The notes under the pieces were generated by a model that was given only the letters and a program-made list of their open reading frames with translations, was not told where the DNA came from and ran no database searches. Below, piece by piece: positions 35,743 to 45,655 of a DNA stretch of 50,506 nt; within the stretch, counting starts at the first letter, position 1; the number at the start of each line of letters is the position of its first letter. This DNA is from CALCCV01 sp964388665 (lineage in GTDB: Bacteria > Bdellovibrionota > Bdellovibrionia > Bdellovibrionales > Bdellovibrionaceae), in NCBI GenBank assembly GCA_964388665.1, contig CAYMBJ010000026.1, forward strand, positions 1 through 50,506, given 5' to 3'. A program made the translations under genes and the position numbers.

Positions 35743-38700
35743 ATGGGTTCTGCAGACCAAAAAAAAATTCGAACAATTCTGGTATGGTTATCTGCTGCCG
35801 TGATGCTGATTTCTGGATCTGTTCTAGCTAGCGAAGATTACTTGCTAGGAACTGCGACAGACGGAAGTCAGGTTCGATTTAGGATGCCAAAGTCTGGAGA
35901 CCCAAAAGCAAAGGCGCAAAAAGCTGTAGCCATGGTGTCGTCGCAATTATCGGGGATGCCAGCGACTCCTCAGGAATATGTTAAACGCATGCGCCGAGCT
36001 TGTATGGGCCGTAAAGGCCTGGGCTGGGGCTTGGGTCTTCTTGCCATGATGCCAAAGGCCGTGGCCGAGGAATTTCCTCAAGAGTTTTCTGGAGATTTTA
36101 TTGGGCTGGGATTAGCAAATGTTTTTCAAATGTCCTCTGATGATCCTGCATGGGCCATCCACTGGGCTGAACAGTCTCTCTCTGGCGACACGGCACTGCA
36201 AATACTTATGGCTGTGGCCATTCAAAACACGGTAACTTCGGCGATGATTGATGTTATCGATGATACTTGCAATTATTACTTGGCATCAGCCGGCAGCAAA
36301 AAGTTTTCTAATTCTACCCGACCATTGCCCCTTGATAATTTGACTGCGGCGGAACTCAACGCCATGAGCCCTGACGAGAAATTGATTGCGCGACGACTTC
36401 ATGAAAGGATCAGAACTCGACGTGCTTCATTAAACGGTGGCGCGATGGGTCTTGGAATGTTTATTTCTCAACAGGTCATTGCTTATAAAAATGATCCTAA
36501 TGTTCGCAAGTGCAATGAATCAAAAAGCAAGCGGTGGAAGGATGCATTTGAATCTCAGGATCAGCTTACAGATTTCTATGAAGCTTGTCGAATCGCTACT
36601 TTGACTTGGTTTTCGTCGGAAAAGGCTGCCGATGTTGGAGCGTCAATCTTAGCTTCAATGATATCAGGAGTTGGAGTTTATGCCCTTTGGGAAGCTAGCG
36701 GCGCGGCAATGCAAGCCTCTGGTCGAAAAATGGTTTCGTTTGGAAATAACTTGAAGCCTAAAATGGACATCCTGGATCGCCTAGTGAAAGAAGCGATAGA
36801 AAGACGGATAGAATCATCAGTCGTCATGCGGGGCGGGGTCAAGGTCGTGACCATTACCTTGTCAGCAGTAAAAGTTGTCGGATTAGGAAGCCTGCGATTT
36901 TTTAGCCGGGGCGGGCCTGTCGGCTACACTGTTCAGGCTCTTGTACATATGTCAAAAACGCTGGGCCAGGAAGTGTTTTTAGGTTTCGCATCCTACTGGG
37001 CAGATGAGAACATTGTTCGTCCGTGGATAACTCCTTATGCAAGAGGTTTTGCGTTCGAAAAATCAACTGAATCCACTCTTAAGGACATGAATGTATCCGT
37101 AGATTATTTGACGTCTTTTGGCAAGGATTGGAAAACTTCTGGCATTAAAAAACCTTGTGGCATTTTAAACGACCTGTCCAAACGAGAGGACTGCAACAAG
37201 CCCACCCGTCTTAGGTCTGTTGAAGAGTTTTTGTCGGATATACAATGGAAGGCGCGCGAATGGGTTAATCATATTGGCGTTGATGTTGATGAAATTCTGG
37301 AAAACTGGAACTCAGCGACAAATTACCCCGAAGTGATTCTTTACCAAGGTAAAAAGTACTATGACGCCCTCTTGCGATTTGGGGGGCACGAAGTTTTACT
37401 TCCTCAGCCGACTCATTTGGGTTTCTTAAATAGAGACAGCTCTGATTTTCACCGAAGCGCATTCGACAAGCAGATTGTTTTACTTCTAAGTAGCAACTTA
37501 AAAAGAGTCATAGACCTTGCGGATTCTCTTTTTTATTTGATCAACAATTTAGATCAATTGAGAACGGACGAGGGCGTGGAGACTTTGACCCGTGAAGGCT
37601 GGATTCCAAAGTCCTTTGCCGACAACCTTAAGGCTCATCGGTCAGAAATTGATCCAAAGATTGATAGCGCCATTGAGACCATTATGATCGCCTTTTTAGA
37701 AATTTATGGTGATGAAACCGAGCCAGGCACTTTCAGCGTTGAAGGAGCCGCAGCCATCATGATGAACAAGCAAATCCCTGAAGATGAGAAAATCGAAAAA
37801 GCGGCAATGCTTTTGACTTCAGCTGTGAAGAGGTTGTCAGCCTTGCTTACAGATGCGAACTCCTTCTTTCGGCTGCCAGCTAAGTACCGAGAGGGAACCA
37901 GAGAGAATCTAGCATGGGAGCAACGCAGACCAAGGGAGTTAACAGGTATGATGGATAAATATTGGGTGAATGACTGTGGAAAAGGCGAGTCACAGGCTCA
38001 CTCTGTATTTAGGTTGCCCAGGCCTGCGGGAGACAATTTTTTATGGCGTTGTGATGAGTTTGCTACTGATAAGGAAGGGAATGCTTTTGCGATTGAGGCG
38101 CCTATTGTGCCATCTTCCCACGGCGTCAGTTCAGCAAGTCAACGGGGAGTCTTTGCGCGGGAGGTTTATACCAATCGCCTATACATGGCACTGCATGATC
38201 ACATTGGCTATCCATTTCGTTTGCAGCTTGAGCTCGATGATATGGAAGCAATCCTTTATCAGGAAACAGCAGGAAGAATCTTTGCTCCAGCCTCGTTGCC
38301 AGCGGTTACTGAGCGACGCAAGGGCTTTCTAAATTTATTCACTGACTATGCATACGGAACCTCTTCGACACTATTTGGCAATGGTGGAATTCGCTTTTAT
38401 TCGAATCTCGATGTGCTAGTTGAGCAGTCTCTTTGTGGTGAACCACTAGGCGATCAAAAAATTGAGAATGTCGATGTACCCTTGATCTCATGGGTGAAAA
38501 AAACACGCGAGGGTTTGCGGGTTTCAACAGGATTGCCTTCAGTAACACTGGGGCCTTTGGGCACAGACCTTCCCGAGGTCTGTAGTCGCAAAAAAAATGC
38601 CATGAATTCAGTTTTGTATGCGGATTATTTTAGCCCTGATTTTATGTTTTTGAATCAAGTAGATGTTGCACCACTTAGGCACCGATTGACACCGACCCTT

Positions 38701-40266
38701 ATGAATATTCGCAACTACATTTCAGACGATAATTTGAAGAAGCTTGCACAAAAGGATTACGCAGACTTTCTCGAGTTCGCTATGCGTAGGGTGAATCCGA
38801 ATCTTATCATGGCGCAAGACACGATGGGCTTTTTTGACCTGGCTTGGAATGAAGCGATTGCAAAACCACTCGATGCACATTTTCAAGATAAAAACCTACC
38901 AACGCGTTATCAAGAGGCTATCAAAAACGCAGTTGATAGCAATGCGGTGGTTTGGAAAGACGCTGGTGTATTTTCCCCCGGAAGTGGGCATGCAGAAAAG
39001 GGAATAATCGATCTTCTGTCTCACACTTCAGTTCGTGCCATTTTCTACGCTGGAGAGGCATCCAATCGAGGGTATCAGGAAACTTTTTCTGCATTAGAAC
39101 AGCGTCGAAATGGCCTGAAATCATTGCTGAGTAAGCCATTAGAAAACCTAATCAGTGAATTTGGTCGAAGTCTTTCGGCCACTAATAACGGTGAGGCCTT
39201 GGTATACGCACAGGTCCTATGGAAAATCTCAGAGTCCATTCTGAACAAACAAAATGCGAGCGGACTCACGGACGCAGCTAGAAATCTTGAGAGTTCTGCT
39301 TTGCACTATTTATATCGCTTGAGTCAATATCCCAAAGTCGGTATGGCGATGATCGATAGAAATAGTCAAAAGCATCCAAAAAATTCAGAATTTTCACGAC
39401 AGGATTTGGCGACTGCCTACGGGCTTGTGGAGGCTGCACTGCCGGCTGTTGCCTCTACGCGAATTCAGGCAATTGCTCGGCGGGCGCAGTCTCGGCTCCG
39501 ACGAAATCTTGAAAAAGGAGTTGATTCAGCACAATCTCAAGACTTCCGTTTCCTTGCTCAAAAAGATCCAGAACCCGTTGATAAAATACTACAGGATTTT
39601 TCTGAAGGAATAAATGTACCTGAGGTTGGGTCAGCTTTTGGACAAACTGAATGCAGTGCTCAAGGAAGTCCAATCAAAGTATCTAGCGACTATAGCAGTA
39701 GCACATTTACTTCGCTTCAAAACATGTTGGATTTGGCAGGAAAAGAGAACGGGTATCTAAAATTGGGTCGCAACGATGAAATGTTCAAGGCTGCTTTGTC
39801 GGCGTATCAGTTTCTCATCGACCGCGATGCTATAGATCTAGCAAATTTGATTTTTGCTGCTTTGAAAACAAACGACAAAAGTGGAAATCCGATTTTTGAT
39901 CGATCCAGTCAAATTTCAATGAAATCTGCCGTGGTTGAATCTCTTAAACTGCTGGTGGCAGTAGGAAAACGTCCTTTGGATTACTCTCGCTGGTGGGACA
40001 CACTCTTGCGTGAAACCGGGGAGGATCAATTGAATTGCGCCTTTTCAGAAACGCGAAAAACTTTGGGACTTCTTGCGAGCCTCTTTGGCAGTGAACTTGA
40101 GCACCTGTTAAAGCAAAACTGCGACGAAGTCCTTTGGCTCGACGATTTTTATGGAAGAAGAGGAGACTTTTCTGAGTCAATTGGTTGCGCTCTTGAACAA
40201 AATAAAATTTCATCCCAGCTTCGCCGCGACGAAGTCGAACAGTTTCGTACTAACCCAGGGCAGTGA
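35743..40266 (+). CDS. Giant exported protein of unknown family (1507 residues)
   Basis: The ATG at 35743 is chosen because GGAG lies six bases before it; an ATG four codons upstream has no such site. A signal peptide (ILVWLSAAVMLISGSVLA, then SEDYLLG) directs export. Hydrophobic, Gly-rich segments at roughly residues 290-330 (VGASILASMISGVGVYALWEASGAA) and 360-400 (GGVKVVTITLSAVKVVGLGSLRF) could be membrane or core helices. The rest is mostly helical and soluble, with scattered Cys. No enzyme motif or repeat was recognised. Codon use looks ordinary, so it is not obviously foreign. Function unknown. Confidence 0.85.
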   Translation: MGSADQKKIRTILVWLSAAVMLISGSVLASEDYLLGTATDGSQVRFRMPKSGDPKAKAQKAVAMVSSQLSGMPATPQEYVKRMRRACMGRKGLGWGLGLLAMMPKAVAEEFPQEFSGDFIGLGLANVFQMSSDDPAWAIHWAEQSLSGDTALQILMAVAIQNTVTSAMIDVIDDTCNYYLASAGSKKFSNSTRPLPLDNLTAAELNAMSPDEKLIARRLHERIRTRRASLNGGAMGLGMFISQQVIAYKNDPNVRKCNESKSKRWKDAFESQDQLTDFYEACRIATLTWFSSEKAADVGASILASMISGVGVYALWEASGAAMQASGRKMVSFGNNLKPKMDILDRLVKEAIERRIESSVVMRGGVKVVTITLSAVKVVGLGSLRFFSRGGPVGYTVQALVHMSKTLGQEVFLGFASYWADENIVRPWITPYARGFAFEKSTESTLKDMNVSVDYLTSFGKDWKTSGIKKPCGILNDLSKREDCNKPTRLRSVEEFLSDIQWKAREWVNHIGVDVDEILENWNSATNYPEVILYQGKKYYDALLRFGGHEVLLPQPTHLGFLNRDSSDFHRSAFDKQIVLLLSSNLKRVIDLADSLFYLINNLDQLRTDEGVETLTREGWIPKSFADNLKAHRSEIDPKIDSAIETIMIAFLEIYGDETEPGTFSVEGAAAIMMNKQIPEDEKIEKAAMLLTSAVKRLSALLTDANSFFRLPAKYREGTRENLAWEQRRPRELTGMMDKYWVNDCGKGESQAHSVFRLPRPAGDNFLWRCDEFATDKEGNAFAIEAPIVPSSHGVSSASQRGVFAREVYTNRLYMALHDHIGYPFRLQLELDDMEAILYQETAGRIFAPASLPAVTERRKGFLNLFTDYAYGTSSTLFGNGGIRFYSNLDVLVEQSLCGEPLGDQKIENVDVPLISWVKKTREGLRVSTGLPSVTLGPLGTDLPEVCSRKKNAMNSVLYADYFSPDFMFLNQVDVAPLRHRLTPTLMNIRNYISDDNLKKLAQKDYADFLEFAMRRVNPNLIMAQDTMGFFDLAWNEAIAKPLDAHFQDKNLPTRYQEAIKNAVDSNAVVWKDAGVFSPGSGHAEKGIIDLLSHTSVRAIFYAGEASNRGYQETFSALEQRRNGLKSLLSKPLENLISEFGRSLSATNNGEALVYAQVLWKISESILNKQNASGLTDAARNLESSALHYLYRLSQYPKVGMAMIDRNSQKHPKNSEFSRQDLATAYGLVEAALPAVASTRIQAIARRAQSRLRRNLEKGVDSAQSQDFRFLAQKDPEPVDKILQDFSEGINVPEVGSAFGQTECSAQGSPIKVSSDYSSSTFTSLQNMLDLAGKENGYLKLGRNDEMFKAALSAYQFLIDRDAIDLANLIFAALKTNDKSGNPIFDRSSQISMKSAVVESLKLLVAVGKRPLDYSRWWDTLLRETGEDQLNCAFSETRKTLGLLASLFGSELEHLLKQNCDEVLWLDDFYGRRGDFSESIGCALEQNKISSQLRRDEVEQFRTNPGQ

Positions 40267-40487
40267 CAAAAATTGCCTCTACTCGAGAGTGAAGTGTCAA
40301 AAAATGGCACTGTCTGATCATTCTTGCAAAGAAATAGCAGTGGAGAAATTACAGGGTTGGCCTAAAGATTGCTGTTGTAATGACTGAAGCTCACGATGGA
40401 ATGATTGCAAAATTGCAGCTGCCGTTGAGTGGCGAGACAATGTTGATAGTTATTGAATTGAGAATGAATAAAAAAGGAGATTGTTAA

Positions 40488-40985
40488 ATGAAAAGTGGAT
40501 CAATAGGAAAGCTTGTTGTGTCAATGACAATTATCTGTAGTTTTGTCAACATGAGTGTCGCCGAAGCAAAGAAGACCGATACTCGAGGTGGAAGCACTTC
40601 AACAGAGGCAGCAGCGACTCGCTTTCACAATTCAGGCATCGGTGATAGACCTACGACTGAAACTTCAACACAAGGTGAGCGTACGGGAATTTCGAAAATG
40701 CGAGGGAGATTAAAGGGCACCACGGCCCTGACTCCTCCAGCACCAGACGCGATCTCCACCGCTACACCTATAGCGACCTTGGCAAGTCAGATTCTTACCA
40801 GCGACAGCTCTCCGACCGCCTTGGAGACAAGTTTTATTACAACTCTGGCAAGTTTGGCAGGTAAAGCAGAAGAGGGTGATGCCCAAAGAATATTGAGGAA
40901 TATAGTGAATGCTGGATCTAACCCAGATGCAGTTGTGGATCCTCTAGCACAAGAAGAGGTCATCGCGGCGTGCGGAGTCAAATGA
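40488..40985 (+). CDS. Small exported protein of unknown function
   Basis: 165 residues. AAAAAGGAG precedes the ATG. The signal peptide (LVVSMTIICSFVNMSVAEA) is followed by a Thr/Ser/Gly-rich segment likely to be disordered, then a helical C-terminal region (ATLASQILTSDSSPTALETSFITTLASLAG). One Cys stands near the end (AACGVK). It lies 221 bases behind the giant exported protein gene, which suggests, without proof, that the two act together. No homology was recognised. Confidence 0.8.
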   Translation: MKSGSIGKLVVSMTIICSFVNMSVAEAKKTDTRGGSTSTEAAATRFHNSGIGDRPTTETSTQGERTGISKMRGRLKGTTALTPPAPDAISTATPIATLASQILTSDSSPTALETSFITTLASLAGKAEEGDAQRILRNIVNAGSNPDAVVDPLAQEEVIAACGVK

Positions 40986-41158
40986 CCTCAATGATGCCTA
41001 TTTTATTGATAAATGACACGGCCACTTGTTGCCGTCTGACATAGGTCGTTCTCTAAACCTGTAAATTGAGTTTGTTGATGGTGGAATGTGTAGTTGACTC
41101 ATAGCACATTTCAGTCATTAAATTAACTCTAGCAGATTTGCATCACAGGAGGACACCC

Positions 41159-42259
41159 ATGTTTCGAAAGTCTATATATTTGATTTTTGCCTTACTTTGC
41201 CTTCCGGCATTGGGCGCCGATGAAAATAAGTTACGAATATTTACATGGGATGGCTATGTCATGCCCAACGAGATTGCGGCAGTGAATAAGTTACTTGAGG
41301 CTGCCGGTAATCCAGTTCGTGCGGAGTTGGTGCCGAAGTGGGCGGAGGGCCCAGATCAGATGCACAGTGTGATTGCTTCTGGTGCCGCAGATCTTTCTTT
41401 CTTAACATTGAATTACATCAAAATGCAAAATGGCAGAACAGCAAAGCTTTTACAGGGCATCAATACGACAAGCCCTCGCCTTCCCAATTATAAGAAGACC
41501 ATCGAGGCCTTGCGCGACATACCCTACGGCATGGTCGATGGTAAACATCTGTATGTGCCCTGGGGTGGCGGCGCTTATGGACTGTGGGCAAATATGAAAA
41601 AAGTAAAGAAAGAGGATTTGCCCAAGTCTCTCAGTGATCTTCTGGATCCAAAGTGGAAGGGCAAGATCAGTTTGACCAAGGGACAAGTTCAGCCCAATGT
41701 GGCATTGGCAATGATGGCCATTGGCAAGCAGCCCTTTGAGTTGGATCTGCTGGTTCAAGCAGGGAAAAAGGCCGAGGCCAAAAAGCTGGGAGATCCGAAC
41801 GGAGAGGCGCAAAAGTTTTTAAATGCTCTCTACAATCAGGTGAAGACCTTTTGGGGTGCAGTTCCAGACTTCGGTGGTGATTTGGAGATTGTTGCCAGCT
41901 ATGGAATCGAAATCCAGGGTCTCTTAGATAAAGGTGAAGACTGGCAGTTGATTCAGTTTAAAGAAGGCACCACCGTATGGCTCGACACAATGAATGTCAT
42001 GGCCAGCGTTACTGGAAAAAAACTTGAGGCTGCAGAGATTTTTATGAATTACTTTTTGGGCCCTGAAGTTCAAAACCGTGTGGTGAAAGGCCTTTCGATG
42101 GTGGCTGCGAGCAAAGAGGTGAACAACCCTATGCTAAAAACGAATCCTGATTTTTTTGCGCAGCACCTGTTTTGGCCTCCATACGCAGCCGAGGCGGACA
42201 ATGTTATGAAGCAGATGTCTTCTCGGGCCATGCTCTCGGCGACTCAAAAGAAGAAATAG
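41159..42259 (+). CDS. Periplasmic polyamine-type solute-binding protein (PotD/PotF-like)
   Basis: The ATG at 41159 has AGGAGG six bases upstream and gives a clean signal peptide (LIFALLCLPALGA). The mature protein opens with KLRIFTWDGYVMPNEI, the motif of PotD-like binding proteins, and has YVPWGGGAYGLWANMKKV and DLLDPKWKGKIS in the expected places. 366 residues, normal for the family. Ligand is probably a polyamine or similar cation. No permease or ATPase gene is next to it, so either the transporter is encoded elsewhere or it serves as a sensor; the neighbouring convergent gene is a chemoreceptor. Confidence 0.87.
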   Translation: MFRKSIYLIFALLCLPALGADENKLRIFTWDGYVMPNEIAAVNKLLEAAGNPVRAELVPKWAEGPDQMHSVIASGAADLSFLTLNYIKMQNGRTAKLLQGINTTSPRLPNYKKTIEALRDIPYGMVDGKHLYVPWGGGAYGLWANMKKVKKEDLPKSLSDLLDPKWKGKISLTKGQVQPNVALAMMAIGKQPFELDLLVQAGKKAEAKKLGDPNGEAQKFLNALYNQVKTFWGAVPDFGGDLEIVASYGIEIQGLLDKGEDWQLIQFKEGTTVWLDTMNVMASVTGKKLEAAEIFMNYFLGPEVQNRVVKGLSMVAASKEVNNPMLKTNPDFFAQHLFWPPYAAEADNVMKQMSSRAMLSATQKKK

Positions 42260-42285
42260 ATTCATGCCCGCGCTCTGATCATCTG

Positions 42286-42340
42286 AGGCCTAGCATCCTG
42301 AATCGGGACACCAGGTGCTGTTTCTGCGCCTAGGCCTTTT
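42286..42340. terminator. Hairpin between the convergent binding-protein and MCP genes
   Basis: AGGCCTAG (42286-42293) pairs with CTAGGCCT (42330-42337) around a 36-base loop and is followed on the plus strand by TTTTCTTTT. The right arm overlaps the stop codon of the minus-strand chemoreceptor gene. It suits termination of the binding-protein transcript; the long loop lowers certainty. Confidence 0.55.
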
Positions 42341-44024
42341 TCTTTTGTGATGAATCACTGCTGCTGTCATCCGTAGATGAGTCTGTATCCTGATCAACAG
42401 CAGACATTCTGGTTTTGGACTTCATCTTTTCTGCCATACTAAAAACTTTCTTTTTGTTGCCCACTGTCATATTTTGGCTGAGGATCTCTCGATTTTGCAT
42501 CGAAACTCCACTCTTTAGCGCATAACCTTTGGGCTCTGGATTGGTTTCAAAATCATCACTCTCGGAGTTAAATTTCTGGGCGGCTCTTCTTTTTGATTCA
42601 TTTGAAGATTCGGTTCGCCCACTGACGAGCATAGTAATTCGTGATCCAGACCCTTGTAAAAAGCTACTTGAATTTTTAACTTCGTTGGCTAGCGAGACAA
42701 TCATACTGGCTGCCGAGGCATTGTTCTGCGCAGCTTCGTTGAGTTGATCCATGGCCTTCACAGTCTGATTGATGCCTGAGGCTTGCTCCTGTCCCGCCCC
42801 ATAGACCTCATCAATACTTGCTGAGATCATTTTGATGTCCTCAGCAATTTCCATAAACTGCTGAAGCGATTCACGAGAGATGGCGTCCCCCTCGGCAATT
42901 CGCTCGGAGACAACATTGACCACGCGACTGACATTGCGATGGCTCTCTGCGATCAAGTTCTCGATGTCATTTGCTGCCTGCCCAGCATGATTTGAAAGAT
43001 CTCGAACTTCATCTGCAACGACGGCAAATCCTTTACCATGCTGGCCGGCTCGGGCGGCCTCGATAGATGCATTGAACGCTAGAAGCTGAGTTTTAAAAAC
43101 AATGTCATTGATTACGGTGGTTTTGGCTCGAATTCCTTCTATTACATCAACAATGTGCTTGAGATCGCTTGTGGTGCTTTGGATTTCGTTCATGGCTTGG
43201 GTCATTCGGCCCATGGTCTGTGCACCGTTCTCGGTCTTGCGACTGATCCTTGTGCCAAGTTCGTTTGCATTTTTAATATGAAGCATTGTCTGCTCGACCA
43301 TGCTAGCCATCTCGGTGATCGAACTTACAGTTTCTTGCACGGAGGACGCCTGCTCATTGGCGGTGGCAGAGAGTTGGTCCGAGGAATCGTTGAGCTGTTC
43401 GGAGGTGTTTTCTGCTAGCGCAGCCTGCTTCATCATTTGCTGGGCGATTTCCGTGAACGGCCTTGATGAGCGCATGGCCACAAAAAATGCTAAAAGCAAA
43501 ACGCAGACCAAAATTGCACCATAGGAGATTGCAGATATTTTCATTGAGGCCAGGGCTCGCATCTTTGCATCGGCAAGTGAGTACTTTACTTCTAGCGAGC
43601 CGACCTTTTCACCTGTCAGATCTAAAATTTCTTTTGTTAGAGAGGCCAGATCGCTCTCAAGCTCTGCAGGGTTGTTGATAATTGTTGTGCCATCGGCAGA
43701 GAAAAAACCGACATGACGAACCTGCGGATTGTTCTTTGCATTTGTAACAAAGCTTTCTAGTGTTGTGGAGTCCCAATTGACCACATAAAGCCCGCTCGTC
43801 TGCTGTAAAAATTGCGCCAAAACATTAACAGCTTCTGTGATAGCGCGTTCCGCTCGAGCAGTTTCCACTTTGTATTGGTAAAAAATGACTAGAGAAAATA
43901 TGATCATACAGCCGATGAAAATAGGAAACATCAGTTGCATTTTTAAGGAATGCCCTTTTGAAAGATTCAGGATCTTCTTGATCAATAAAGCTTGGTTTTT
44001 AAAACTCATTTTCACCACTGCCAT
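42330..44024 (-). CDS. Methyl-accepting chemotaxis protein
   Basis: 564 residues. Two membrane helices (about residues 32-49, FPIFIGCMIIFSLVIFYQY, and about 166-185, YGAILVCVLLLAFFVA) bracket a ~115-residue periplasmic sensor domain. No canonical HAMP was recognised after the second helix. The signalling coiled coil has the conserved tip FKTQLLAFNASIEAARAG followed by GFAVVADEVRDLS. A ~100-residue tail ends in a Ser/Asp-rich, Lys-terminated stretch (DSSTDDSSSDSSQKKKA), with no CheR-binding pentapeptide. It is convergent with a periplasmic binding protein gene, which could present ligand to it. The start could also be the ATG at 44009. Confidence 0.95.
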   Translation of the reverse strand: MAVVKMSFKNQALLIKKILNLSKGHSLKMQLMFPIFIGCMIIFSLVIFYQYKVETARAERAITEAVNVLAQFLQQTSGLYVVNWDSTTLESFVTNAKNNPQVRHVGFFSADGTTIINNPAELESDLASLTKEILDLTGEKVGSLEVKYSLADAKMRALASMKISAISYGAILVCVLLLAFFVAMRSSRPFTEIAQQMMKQAALAENTSEQLNDSSDQLSATANEQASSVQETVSSITEMASMVEQTMLHIKNANELGTRISRKTENGAQTMGRMTQAMNEIQSTTSDLKHIVDVIEGIRAKTTVINDIVFKTQLLAFNASIEAARAGQHGKGFAVVADEVRDLSNHAGQAANDIENLIAESHRNVSRVVNVVSERIAEGDAISRESLQQFMEIAEDIKMISASIDEVYGAGQEQASGINQTVKAMDQLNEAAQNNASAASMIVSLANEVKNSSSFLQGSGSRITMLVSGRTESSNESKRRAAQKFNSESDDFETNPEPKGYALKSGVSMQNREILSQNMTVGNKKKVFSMAEKMKSKTRMSAVDQDTDSSTDDSSSDSSQKKKA

Positions 44025-44218
44025 GTGTTGAAGGTTACCATTAAGACTTCGGTATCAAGCCACTGTCTCAATAGGAGACAATGGGCCGGAATTTGAGGAG
44101 GAGACTAGAGAAAATCCTCGCCTAAGATCCTTTCCTCAACTGAGGTCTGGAATCGATTGGATAATGATGTTAAAGAGTAAAGGAATTTTGGCAATTTGAT
44201 TAACACGCTAGGAGTCCA

Positions 44219-45031
44219 ATGCCTGAACTGCCCGAGGTAGAAAATGTTCGACGTGGCATTATCGATTTTCTAAATCTGGATAGCGAGCCTGCAAGCCTTG
44301 AAAAACTTTTCTTGCGAAGAGTCGATTTGCGCTATCCAGTTCCAAAAAGTGTCAAGGCGGCCGAAGGAAAATTGCTTATTGATGTTAAAAGAAGAGGCAA
44401 GTACCTGCTCTTTGAGTTCCAAGATGTCGCCCTGCTTTCGCACTTGGGAATGAGTGGCGTTTGGACAGATCAGGCCTCCGCGCGCCATGATCATATTGTC
44501 ATGGCATTTCGTGGAGGGCGGAGTCTTATTTACAATGATCCGCGCCGCTTTGGCTGCTTTTTGAATGCCGGGCGAGGACAGGCGGCTAAGTTGCTGGCGG
44601 GACTCGGGCCGGAACCTTGGATGACGAAGATTGAGCAAGATGAAGTTATTATGAAATTTCGCAGGAGCGCGCGTCCAATCAAGCAGGTTCTTATGGATGC
44701 TCAAGTGATTGTTGGCGTTGGCAATATCTATGCTAGTGAAGCCTTGTTTCGAGCACAAATTGATCCCTTTAAAATAGCAAAAGAGATTTCGGTGCCTCGA
44801 CTTGAGCGACTTCTAATGCACACGGTGAAAACCTTGGAAGAGGCCATAGGTAAGGGCGGCACGACCTTGCGAGATTACAAAACCGTGCGCGGTTCCGCCG
44901 GTGGATTTCAGGATTTTTTGGGTGTCTATGGGCGCAAGGATCAAAACTGCAAAAGCTGTGGTAAGAAAATTTTAGCGGAACCATTGGCGCAGCGAATGAC
45001 TTATTGGTGCCCGAATTGCCAGCGGCGCTAG
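44219..45031 (+). CDS. mutM: Formamidopyrimidine-DNA glycosylase
   Basis: Removes 8-oxoguanine and other oxidised purines and nicks the abasic site. 270 residues, normal length. It opens MPELPEVE with the catalytic Pro2 and Glu3, has KRRGKYLLF with the catalytic Lys and HLGMSG, and the helix-two-turn-helix VGVGNIYASEALF. It ends in the zinc finger C..C (CKSCGKK) and C..C (CPNCQRR). AGGAG precedes the ATG. Complete, with no missing key residue. Confidence 0.97.
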   Translation: MPELPEVENVRRGIIDFLNLDSEPASLEKLFLRRVDLRYPVPKSVKAAEGKLLIDVKRRGKYLLFEFQDVALLSHLGMSGVWTDQASARHDHIVMAFRGGRSLIYNDPRRFGCFLNAGRGQAAKLLAGLGPEPWMTKIEQDEVIMKFRRSARPIKQVLMDAQVIVGVGNIYASEALFRAQIDPFKIAKEISVPRLERLLMHTVKTLEEAIGKGGTTLRDYKTVRGSAGGFQDFLGVYGRKDQNCKSCGKKILAEPLAQRMTYWCPNCQRR

Positions 45032-45180
45032 GGTTTATATTTTTGAATTGCTCCCAAAGAGTGTCTTGCGGGAGATTGACAACGCATTGTGAACATGATT
45101 CTTTTAGTTACCACTTGAAATTTAGAACAGCTTCAGACATGATTCGTGCGGTTTTAAATATAACGAAAGGAATTAATCAA

Positions 45181-45432
45181 ATGAAAATAGTCGTGGTTGC
45201 AGCACTTTTGGCCTTATCTTTTACAACAGGCTTTACTTGCTCTAAAAACTCACCAACAGAGGGCGCTCAAACAGAAGAGGGTGCTACTCAAGGTGAAATG
45301 GCCGCTCCTACAGAAGAGACATCTGCTGAAGGCGAAATGATGGCTGCTCCTACAGAAGGAACTGCTGACGGTTCAATGGAAGGCGCGCCTGCTGAGTCCG
45401 GCGAAACAGAAGCAGCGGGCACAGGCGAGTAG
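45181..45432 (+). CDS. Small acidic exported protein with Glu/Met/Ala/Pro repeats
   Basis: The ATG at 45181 follows AAAGGA; the frame is open upstream into mutM, but that part is not coding-like. 83 residues. Signal segment MKIVVVAALLALSFTTGFTC: the Cys at position 20 could be lipidated, but GFT before it is a poor lipobox. The mature part is very acidic with imperfect repeats of EGEMAAPTEET type. No family recognised; similar short acidic lipoprotein-like genes are common and usually of unknown role. Confidence 0.7.
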   Translation: MKIVVVAALLALSFTTGFTCSKNSPTEGAQTEEGATQGEMAAPTEETSAEGEMMAAPTEGTADGSMEGAPAESGETEAAGTGE

Positions 45433-45628
45433 TCATAACTCGCTGATTCTGAAGTCCCTACATTGGCTTTCTACATTGGCTTTGTTAATGTGTTAGGAAA
45501 ACCCCTTTTAAAAAGTCTTTGGAAAGGTATTCAGGATAGTTTTTAGAAATGTCTTCGGAATTTCTTTAGAAGTATCTTTAAAGAAACTAAAGACATGAAT
45601 ACTAAAGACATGAAAACCGAATTTCGAC

Positions 45629-45655
45629 AAAAGGCCTATCCGGGCCTTTTGTTGA
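45629..45655 (+). terminator. Probable intrinsic terminator after the small acidic protein gene
   Basis: AAAAGGCC (45629-45636) and GGCCTTTT (45643-45650) form a perfect eight-pair stem with a six-base loop. The T-run is part of the stem, followed by GTTGATTT. Confidence 0.65.
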
